22,063 bases of DNA from a virus: positions 1 through 22,063 of the IMG/VR virus record IMGVR_UViG_3300042306_000007. One strand, 5' to 3'. Every line of letters starts with the position of its first letter. The first letter of the stretch is position 1. Positions 1 through 7,396 of the stretch are shown here, one piece after another. The translations under genes and the position numbers were made by a program. The notes under the pieces were generated by a model. That model saw nothing but the letters and a program-made list of their open reading frames with translations. It was not told the origin of the DNA and did no database searches.

Positions 1-3000
1 TGCCTTTGGCTTGACCAACAGAGCTTAGTGTTGTTGCGGCTTTCTGTTTTCTGCGAGGCTTGCCTTCTTGGTCTACTTCGTATTGCGCTTCCACAGATTC
101 CATAGACTGCAACACGCCAACTTTAGCCATAGCCATAATGCGCGTGTTGTCTGACTGCGTTTCGTCGTTGATAATTTTCTTTAACTCACTGAGGTCATCA
201 GGGCCGGGGATGCTTTCAGCTTCTAGCATCAAGCCAGTTACTTCATCAACGTACGTATTAAAAGCGGCTTCTTTGCGTGCAGTGCGAATAAACGCGTCTT
301 CTTCTTTATCCAGCGCTTCCATTGCTTTGTTACGCAACACTTCTGCTTCTTTTTCAGCAGTAGTCTGAATGCGCTCGACCTTGCCTTCTTCGCGCTTGAT
401 GCCTTCGCCGCCAAGCTTATCTTTCCAGAAGTCTTCTAGCTTCTGTGTTTCTGTTTTAGCGACTTCTTTAAATTCCGTGGCACGTTTCTCAGCAGCTTTA
501 AGCGTTGCTCTTTGCGCGTCAGCGTTCTTCTTGGCTTGCTGGTAGGCAAACGGATAGGAGCTGGCTTTATCAAGGACGCTCTCCCCGCGCATAGTGGCGA
601 GGTTGGCTTCCAGCATTTCTAGATACTGACGTTCCATCTTGACGTTGCCATCAAGCATGGCTTGTGCTACGGCGTAACCGCCGTCGTGTTCAGTTGAACG
701 CTCGTTAACTAAATCGCCTAGTTCTGTTTCCTGTGCTTCAACTTGTTTCTTGAGGTCGTCAATGACGCCCTTCTTTTCTGCGTAACGGAACAACTCGTAC
801 GTGGCAAGCTCGGTGCGGTTAGCACCTCCTTCTTGTGCCAACACGCTATCAAAGCGTTTCTTAATTTTGTCTAGTTCTGCTTGTTCTTTATCAAGCGTTG
901 TCTTAGCTTTTTCAAGATCGGCACTGGCTTTACTAACTACGGGGTCAAGCAGGAACGCCATTGCGTCGTCCATCTCCCGGCGAGCATTGGTAACTGCTTT
1001 TTCAACCGCTTGCTGATATTTATCTCGTTGTTGTTTAATTCCTTTTTCGGAATCAAGCATTGCTTTCTGTTCAGCAGATATGACCACTGAACCTTGCATA
1101 GCTTTCTTAACTTGTTTAATAGCCGTACGAAGCGGTTGCAATCTATCGTTCAAAGCTTTTGCTGCTGCGCGAACATTTGTATTGGTGTCTTGCATAAACG
1201 CCAACAACTGATTGTCTGTGTCGTCAAGACGGCGTCCGTCCGCCAACAACCTCATGGCTTCATCAATTTGCTTTCTGTACTTGGGCAGGTGTTCTGTCTT
1301 AAATTCTCTTACCAAGCGTTCGGCAATCTGTTGTTCCTGCATAGACATGGGCTGAAGCGTGCGGTACTTTTCCAGAATAACTTTTTCTTCTGGAGTTGTG
1401 CCTGCCTCTGGCATACCCACAAACACTTTTGCTAACGCTTCGTCAGAATAGCGGCTCGTGTCTTTCCAAAAGTATTGCGTGTCTGCAATGATGCTGTCGC
1501 CACGTTCTTTAACCCTTTCAAGGAACTGCATGCGTTTGGCTACAGTTGCTTTTCTCACTAAACGTTCTTGTTCAGACTTCTTGAACAGCGCCCGCGCTTT
1601 ATCCAGCGCTTCCCACACAGGGCGCATGCGTGGAGAGTTGGCAAAGTTCTTTGGTGTTGCGCGGATGTAGCCTAACTCTTCTTGCGCCTCCGGGAACAAC
1701 GCCTTCTGTCCTTGCGGCACAGTCTCAGTAGCGCGGATAGCATCCTTGATAGCTTGAATGTCCACCTGCTTGACGTCGCGCCCTGCAACGATGGCGTCTA
1801 CTACGGGCTCGACCTTGTCCAGAATCTCACGCGTAGCTTGGTTCTTATCCATCAAGTCAGCGGCAGCATTGAGGGCATCACGGGCACCCGGACGCATTGC
1901 ACCCATCTTAGACATCTTGTTGCGTACAAATTCTGTACGGCGGCGCAGTTCACCGCGAAGAGTGGTCGCTGTTTCACCGCGAGCTTCGGCAGTCTTCTTA
2001 GCTTCCGTTTCTTTAAACTGGCGTTTAAGTACACCAGTTTCTACACGAGTGGGTTTGACGTCAGGCTTCTCGTAAAGCACCCGCATTGCTTCTTTAATGC
2101 GTTCTTGAAACTGCGCCACTTCTTGTGGCTGCATGCTTGATACACCTTCTTTAACTACGCGGCGTTCTGTTTTTGCGGCACGCACAACTTTGTTTGCCCG
2201 CATCTGTGCAGGCTCAACAATAACTTCTTCGTACTCAGCGCGTACAGGTTTTTGTTTTGCACGGGCAAGCCACTCGTTAATCGAGTCGTATATATTAGAT
2301 GCAGCTTTGATTGCTTCGTCTTGAGTGATGGCAGGTTGGCCTGCGGCACGGCGGTTCAACGCGGCTTCTTGTAGTGCTGAAGAAATAATCTGACCGCGTA
2401 CTTGTTCAGCTTGGTTGGTCAACGACTGTTCTGTGGAGGCAGATACCCCTTTGCCAAAACCAACAAGTTGCGTTTCCATTTCTCCGGTATCTGGATTACG
2501 TACTCGTTCAGTTTCTTTACCAAGTGTTTGTTCGGTGCGCAGTTGCTCGGTGATGTCGCTCAGCTTGGCCATGGCCTCTTGCTGTTGACGGCGTGCGGCA
2601 ACAACTTCACGAGCGTAGTCACCACCTTCTTTACTAAGCTGGTCGATCTTGGCAAGGGCTGTCTTGCCTTTGGTCAAAGCTTCCATTGCTGCGGCACGCT
2701 CTGGCGCACCGCGCTTACCTTGGGATGGCATCGCGTAGCGGGCTGTGCGGTAGTCTTGGTCAGCCTTGTCTACTTCTGCAATCAATGAATCCAGCTTCTC
2801 TCGGATCTGTTCGCCGCGAGGTATGGGCTTGACCTTATCGCTGACCTTGATGACGGGCTCTCGATCAAGCGCCTTCTCAAACATTGGGTCAAGGTAATCA
2901 AAGTTAGGCTCAACGTTTTTCTTTTGCTCTTCCACCTGCGCTTCAGACTCCTTGAACATAGCCATCTGGTCTTTAGGCTGTGTAAGTTTCTGTTGGTCAA

Positions 3001-4543
3001 ACGCCTGCTCTTGCTCGCGTTGTTTAATAGCGGTCTTGGCTTCAGCGGCTACGCGTGTTTTAAGTACGTCGTATATTTCTTCGCTACGCAGACCTTCAGG
3101 CAAACCTGTCAATGTTGGGCGTGTTTGTACAAGCTGCTGGGCTTTGGTAAAGTCCTGCATCAAATAGTCCACGTAGTCTTTCTTAGCTTCAGACTTGTAC
3201 TTGGGGGTGTAACTAGCCGCCGTATTCATCTGGTCGTTAGCCAACGCAATGCGTTGGTCAGCGTACTCAGCAACTTGTTGACGAGGGGTTAGTTCAGCCG
3301 GTGGCTTGGGAGGTGTAGCAATCTGTTGCTCATACAACTCAGGCTCCAGCTCTTTCTTCTGTTCTTCTGTCTCAGGCGGCAGGCCAAACGCATACTCCTG
3401 AGGCGTGAGCTTGGCAACACGCTCTTGCTCTGCCATCTGGCCAAGCATGCCTTTGGCTTTGTAGTAGTCGTCAGAAAGCGGCGTAATTTCTTTTGTCAAC
3501 TCACGAAGCTGTGCATTGATCTGCGTGTTAAACGCTTTGTCCGCATCGTATGTGGGAGAGTCTTTTGCTACTTTCTTAAACTGCGCAATCAAGTCTTGCT
3601 TTTGTTTAGCCAGCGCGTCGTACTTCTGCACAACTTCTTGTGCGTACTCAGGCTTTGTCTTACGCTGACGCTCTTCTTCAAGGCGTTGCTCTTCCTCGGC
3701 ACGAAGCGTGGCATATTCGTCTTGGGGTTTAGGCCCACCCTTGGCACGACGACCGAGCGCTAAGTCAAGCAAGCCCTGAGCTAACGCGCCAACTCCGCCG
3801 CCATAAGCAGCGGACTCACCAACGCCTTCAATAATTTCTTGTTCTGCTTTGTATATACCTTTTGAGATCAGGTTTTGCGCAGCTTGAGACGCAGCTTCCT
3901 GCGCGGCTTCTTCACCACCGGCCATCAATGCACGTTTAATGTAAGAAACAACGCCTTGAGCTACAGGTTGGCCAAGGCGACTCAAAATACGAGCAGGCGC
4001 AAACATCTCGCTAATACCAACAGCGGCACCAAGAGCGGTTGAAGCCGTCTGCTGTCCTTCAGTTGCGCCCTCTGCGGCTGACTTCTCTACTTGATAACCG
4101 GCTCCTGCTCCAGAACCTAACGCAGCCATGATCCCGCGCCCTGCTAAACCAAACGGCCCTGCGGCCAAGAAAGGAGCAATAGAGCCTGTAGCTTCACCAA
4201 ACTTCCGCGCCACCGTGTCTTCGTAACCCGGCGCTGCTTCAAACGGTTTTTTAAGGGACGCGGCGGTTTCTTTGATTGATCGCTGCGCAGCTTTTTCTTG
4301 TTCGTCTGGCAACAAAGCCGAGATACCAACACCGGCTTGTTCTACCAACCCAATAGCGCCGGGGGCTAGACCTTTGAAGAACTCTTTGGCTTGACCGCCA
4401 ACAGTGGTTTCTTTTTTCTCAGGAGCTTTGGAAGCAAAGGCTTCCGGATACATGCGCTGTGCCCGCTCCCACGTTTGTGCAGGAGTTTCGCCCTCCCTAA
4501 TGGTTACAAATCTACCGTCTGGTAAAGGGAGTGCTTGTGGCAT
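1..4543 (-). CDS. Giant coiled-coil phage protein, partial (at least 1,514 aa), candidate ejected/polyvalent protein
   Basis: I read this frame codon by codon from the ATG at 4543 to the left edge and found no stop, giving 1,514 codons with the C-terminus outside the window. AGGA lies 6 bases before the ATG. Residues 1-50 are a small soluble head (MPQALPLPDGRFVTIREGET). About 55-265 is Gly/Ala-rich and partly hydrophobic, with stretches such as IAPFLAAGPFGLAGRGIMAA near 120 and GVGALAQGLLDLALGRR near 250. From about 270 onward it is rich in Glu, Lys, Gln and Arg with long helical, coiled-coil-like stretches. It is the last gene of the late block and follows three other Gly/Gln-rich virion-like genes. 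Giant late proteins with a hydrophobic head and helical body are typical of podovirus internal (ejection) proteins and of polyvalent proteins. Neither identity is proven, and no catalytic motif is visible in the part present. Confidence 0.85.
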   Translation of the reverse strand, partial: MPQALPLPDGRFVTIREGETPAQTWERAQRMYPEAFASKAPEKKETTVGGQAKEFFKGLAPGAIGLVEQAGVGISALLPDEQEKAAQRSIKETAASLKKPFEAAPGYEDTVARKFGEATGSIAPFLAAGPFGLAGRGIMAALGSGAGAGYQVEKSAAEGATEGQQTASTALGAAVGISEMFAPARILSRLGQPVAQGVVSYIKRALMAGGEEAAQEAASQAAQNLISKGIYKAEQEIIEGVGESAAYGGGVGALAQGLLDLALGRRAKGGPKPQDEYATLRAEEEQRLEEERQRKTKPEYAQEVVQKYDALAKQKQDLIAQFKKVAKDSPTYDADKAFNTQINAQLRELTKEITPLSDDYYKAKGMLGQMAEQERVAKLTPQEYAFGLPPETEEQKKELEPELYEQQIATPPKPPAELTPRQQVAEYADQRIALANDQMNTAASYTPKYKSEAKKDYVDYLMQDFTKAQQLVQTRPTLTGLPEGLRSEEIYDVLKTRVAAEAKTAIKQREQEQAFDQQKLTQPKDQMAMFKESEAQVEEQKKNVEPNFDYLDPMFEKALDREPVIKVSDKVKPIPRGEQIREKLDSLIAEVDKADQDYRTARYAMPSQGKRGAPERAAAMEALTKGKTALAKIDQLSKEGGDYAREVVAARRQQQEAMAKLSDITEQLRTEQTLGKETERVRNPDTGEMETQLVGFGKGVSASTEQSLTNQAEQVRGQIISSALQEAALNRRAAGQPAITQDEAIKAASNIYDSINEWLARAKQKPVRAEYEEVIVEPAQMRANKVVRAAKTERRVVKEGVSSMQPQEVAQFQERIKEAMRVLYEKPDVKPTRVETGVLKRQFKETEAKKTAEARGETATTLRGELRRRTEFVRNKMSKMGAMRPGARDALNAAADLMDKNQATREILDKVEPVVDAIVAGRDVKQVDIQAIKDAIRATETVPQGQKALFPEAQEELGYIRATPKNFANSPRMRPVWEALDKARALFKKSEQERLVRKATVAKRMQFLERVKERGDSIIADTQYFWKDTSRYSDEALAKVFVGMPEAGTTPEEKVILEKYRTLQPMSMQEQQIAERLVREFKTEHLPKYRKQIDEAMRLLADGRRLDDTDNQLLAFMQDTNTNVRAAAKALNDRLQPLRTAIKQVKKAMQGSVVISAEQKAMLDSEKGIKQQRDKYQQAVEKAVTNARREMDDAMAFLLDPVVSKASADLEKAKTTLDKEQAELDKIKKRFDSVLAQEGGANRTELATYELFRYAEKKGVIDDLKKQVEAQETELGDLVNERSTEHDGGYAVAQAMLDGNVKMERQYLEMLEANLATMRGESVLDKASSYPFAYQQAKKNADAQRATLKAAEKRATEFKEVAKTETQKLEDFWKDKLGGEGIKREEGKVERIQTTAEKEAEVLRNKAMEALDKEEDAFIRTARKEAAFNTYVDEVTGLMLEAESIPGPDDLSELKKIINDETQSDNTRIMAMAKVGVLQSMESVEAQYEVDQEGKPRRKQKAATTLSSVGQAKG

Positions 4544-4573
4544 GTTATGTCCTAATTGTGCGGCTTGAGATTA

Positions 4574-4602
4574 ACCCCCGATAAGGCCGAACCTACTGGG
4601 GT
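4574..4602 (-). other. Possible nested stem-loop between two late genes
   Basis: The 66-base gap between the 587-aa protein gene and the giant gene holds an imperfect nested hairpin: an outer ACCCC/GGGGT stem and an inner AGG/CCT stem around TTCGG. It starts about a dozen bases after the upstream TAA. There is no T-run after it, so it is not a standard intrinsic terminator. It could be an attenuator, an RNA processing site or chance. Confidence 0.25.
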
Positions 4603-4609
4603 GTATGTA

Positions 4610-6373
4610 TTATGGCAGTAAATTGCTACCTTGAGCAATGCTCACAGGCTTGAGCCCGCTTGCCGCCTGTTCTTTCTGCAACTGTCGAATAGTGGCGGCT
4701 CTAGCTCTTTCTGCAGGATCTTGGGAAGTTTCCATTGACTTGAGTCTTGCTTCGCCAACCATCCCTGAGTAATCTTTCAAAATTGCTTGCAAGCCTTTAG
4801 CGTCGGGGCCCATTGTTTCAGCGTAGAAACCAAGACCTTTTTTGACGTCTCCGCCGCCAAGGTTGCCGTAGAATTTAGACTGTGCGTCAGGCGCGGCAAG
4901 CTGGGCAGTTAAACGAGCGTTTTGTGCAGCTTCTTGCATCCTAGCAATGTTTTCTCGCGAAGTATTTGACGCTATGTTGTTGTACAAGTCGGCTGAAATT
5001 TTAGCGCCCGTGTTTGTTATGTCGCTAATAGCTGCAATACCAAAACGAGCGGAGGCTTGTCTAGCCGTTTCCGCCTTGTCTTCGTACATCCGCACTTCTT
5101 TAAAGTCACCGCGCTCTTCGGCACGACGAGCATTCTCAATGTTCTGCATTTCTTTGTTGCGCTCTTTGGCAGACTTCTTAAACTCTTTCATAGCACCAGA
5201 GTATTCTTCTAAACCTGCCATTGAACCTTTGGCAATGTTTGTAGCCGCGTTCGGAGATTCGCCAGCGGCTATAGCCAAGAAACCTTTAAAGAGTGCTGTT
5301 AAACCAGCTTTCTCTTTGTCGGTTGCGTCTTGCAGTTCTTCTTTTTTCAACAGCTTCTCGTACCCAGCAAAAGCAGGGCCTTGTTTTTCGTTAAAGGCTT
5401 TTAAAGCCTCGATGCTGTTTTCTTTGGCTCTGTCGGCGTCTACTTGTTCTTGCAGGACTTGGCGCTTGATGTCAAGCGTACGTTCTTTTGTGTTGGAGAA
5501 CTTTTCACCTAGAGCCGTAGCGTCGTCAATAGTTGGCGCTTTTGATGTCTTGTAGCTTGTAGGCAAGTTAACAGTGGGGGGTACGGGAGGCTTATCGGCA
5601 GGGGCCTTGTCCGCAGTTTGCTTAAACCTACCGGCTTTTTCGTTAGCTATCAAAACATCGTCGGGGTTGACAACGTCTTTGGGAGCGCCCATTTGTTTCT
5701 GACCGGGCTTCTTAGTCATCTCAGCTTGATAGAACGCTTTTTCGTCTTCCGTAGCAATGCCTGAGTGGATGCGATAAGCAATCTCACTTAACGTGGCTTG
5801 CTTTTTCTTTTCCCCCATGTAGCCTGAAAACCGCTCAAACATTGTTTGATTCTCTGGAGAACCTGCTTGGGTAAACTCGGCACGCGGTTGAACCGCTGTC
5901 ATACCGGGAATATTAAACATAGGGTTACTACTAACCAAACTGCCATCCCCGCCCATAGCCTTTGGCACGCCTTGATAACGAGGGATGTGACCGCCACCTG
6001 CCATACTCATGACGGGGCCACCAGCTTGGGCAAAGTTAAACATCCCGCCATCGGCCATACCAACGTCTTCGTCGTAGCCCGCAATACCGCCATCCGCCAT
6101 GTTCTGCATATTGGGCGTGGGGATTTGCGCTATGCCTTGGTTCTCTGGAAGCTGTTGCTGGGCCATGCCTGCAATAGCGGCATCGGCTACTTTGGGTTGA
6201 GGCATTGCGCCCGCTTGACCTTGGCCTGCCGCACGAAGTTGTTTGCGTTGGTTGCTCTCGGACACTGCTAAAGACAAAATGTACGGGTCGCCCTTGTGCA
6301 TCATGGCGTATTTTTGCAACGCCTGATCTGGTAAACCCCGCAGAGTTGTCGTGATTTGGTTTACATCAATCAT
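4610..6373 (-). CDS. Gly-rich/helical phage virion protein, candidate internal protein (587 aa)
   Basis: The N-terminus (MIDVNQITTTLRGLPDQALQ, then KYAMMHKGDPYILSLAVSES) resembles a head found on hypothetical structural proteins of environmental phages. Residues 85-145 hold several Gly-rich motifs (MADGGI, MADGGM, MAGGGH). A proline-rich linker follows. The second half is helical and charged around a short hydrophobic patch (LFKGFLAIAAGESPNAATNI), then Ala/Arg/Glu-rich helices. A TTG at 6382 overlaps the upstream stop (TTGA). I prefer the ATG at 6373 because the recognised head starts there, but the TTG would add only three residues. No enzyme motif is visible. Position between the Gln-rich protein and the giant protein suggests a virion or DNA-ejection role, by inference only. 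Confidence 0.8.
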   Translation of the reverse strand: MIDVNQITTTLRGLPDQALQKYAMMHKGDPYILSLAVSESNQRKQLRAAGQGQAGAMPQPKVADAAIAGMAQQQLPENQGIAQIPTPNMQNMADGGIAGYDEDVGMADGGMFNFAQAGGPVMSMAGGGHIPRYQGVPKAMGGDGSLVSSNPMFNIPGMTAVQPRAEFTQAGSPENQTMFERFSGYMGEKKKQATLSEIAYRIHSGIATEDEKAFYQAEMTKKPGQKQMGAPKDVVNPDDVLIANEKAGRFKQTADKAPADKPPVPPTVNLPTSYKTSKAPTIDDATALGEKFSNTKERTLDIKRQVLQEQVDADRAKENSIEALKAFNEKQGPAFAGYEKLLKKEELQDATDKEKAGLTALFKGFLAIAAGESPNAATNIAKGSMAGLEEYSGAMKEFKKSAKERNKEMQNIENARRAEERGDFKEVRMYEDKAETARQASARFGIAAISDITNTGAKISADLYNNIASNTSRENIARMQEAAQNARLTAQLAAPDAQSKFYGNLGGGDVKKGLGFYAETMGPDAKGLQAILKDYSGMVGEARLKSMETSQDPAERARAATIRQLQKEQAASGLKPVSIAQGSNLLP

Positions 6374-6378
6374 ATTCT

Positions 6379-7386
6379 TCAACCCATGTTATAGATTGCT
6401 AATTCAGCCAAACCTGCTGGGCGGCGTTCCAAGTCGCCGGTAGCTCCACCAGCAGCACCAAACAACTTAGCGCCAGTCAGTGCCGCGCCGCCTAGACCTG
6501 CAACTTGAGATACGGCAGATGGGGGCGTCTGATACACAGAGCTTGACTGCTGAGTCAATGGCAAGCCGCGCAAGATGTCGGACATGAAGCCCATCTGCTT
6601 GTATGGGTAGTTCTGATAGTTTAAGAAGTCTTGGTATTGGTTGTTTAATACGTTCTGTACTTGCTGTTGCTGCTGACCACCAAACTGGTTCTGCAAATTC
6701 AATATACCCATGTTTTGGCCGTACTGCGTGTTGCCAATGTTCGCTAGGTTGCCTGCGGCAGTGTTGGCTGTCTGCAGACCTTGAAGTCCCAAGCCTGCGC
6801 CAAACTGTTGCTGCTGTGCGTTTAGTTGGTTCTGGGTATTGAACTGCTGCATAGCTTGGTTGTACGCATCTTGCAAACCTTTGGACTGGATGTCACCCAT
6901 TTGCATGCCAAGATTGCGTTCGCGCTCAGCTCGCATGATTGCGTCTCTACCGCCACCAAAAGCACCGGCTTTAGTAGCTTGAGCTTGTTGTTGAGTGCCC
7001 GCAATATCTGACTGGCGCTGAGCTTCACGCTTCTGGATGTCCACCACGTTCTGCATGTAGGGGTTCATTAACCCTTGGGCATTAGCAGAAGTGAAGTTAG
7101 CTGGGTTAAATGTGTACTGTGTATTCAGCGCACCCAAACCGGACATACCCGCCAGCGCTGTAGCGTCGCCTAACTGAGGAGCTGCCTGCATCGTCCCTGC
7201 GTTTTGATATGCCTGTTGCTGCAAAGGAGTGAACTGCGCAACGCGATCCCCCTGATACTGCATGTAGGGGTTTTGCTCAGTGTCAGTAAAGTACTGCGCT
7301 TTACCCAGCATCTCCTCTACAAACGGCTTAGCGTAGTCGGGGATTGAGGTTTGCGATATCGTCTGTTGGGATTCTTGTAAAGCCAT
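6379..7386 (-). CDS. Gln-rich phage virion protein (335 aa)
   Basis: The ATG at 7386 has AAGGA 7 bases upstream, and the stop overlaps the next gene's possible TTG start. Near residues 38-60 is a Tyr/Gln motif (PYMQYQGDRVAQFTPLQQQA) that recurs near the N-terminus of hypothetical structural proteins in many podoviruses. Residues 110-260 are very rich in Gln, Asn, Ala and Gly, with runs such as NAQQQQFG and GGQQQQQVQNVLNNQYQ, and contain an Arg-rich AFGGGRDAIMRAERERN segment. The C-terminal 60 residues become Ala/Gly-rich (GLGGAALTGAKLFGAAGGAT) and could insert in a membrane. The composition suits a flexible internal or ejected virion protein. Function is not known from sequence alone. Confidence 0.8.
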   Translation of the reverse strand: MALQESQQTISQTSIPDYAKPFVEEMLGKAQYFTDTEQNPYMQYQGDRVAQFTPLQQQAYQNAGTMQAAPQLGDATALAGMSGLGALNTQYTFNPANFTSANAQGLMNPYMQNVVDIQKREAQRQSDIAGTQQQAQATKAGAFGGGRDAIMRAERERNLGMQMGDIQSKGLQDAYNQAMQQFNTQNQLNAQQQQFGAGLGLQGLQTANTAAGNLANIGNTQYGQNMGILNLQNQFGGQQQQQVQNVLNNQYQDFLNYQNYPYKQMGFMSDILRGLPLTQQSSSVYQTPPSAVSQVAGLGGAALTGAKLFGAAGGATGDLERRPAGLAELAIYNMG

Positions 7387-7396
7387 GATCTATTCC

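Noticed and set aside
60-3763. Many plus-strand frames of 60-150 codons
   Set aside because: All are antisense to the continuous giant minus-strand frame and show the Ser/Phe/Leu/Cys bias of reversed Lys/Glu-rich sequence.
4947-5555. 202-codon open frame on the plus strand
   Set aside because: It lies antisense inside the 587-aa protein gene, is Ser/Ala/Leu-rich without domain features, and has no neighbours on its strand.
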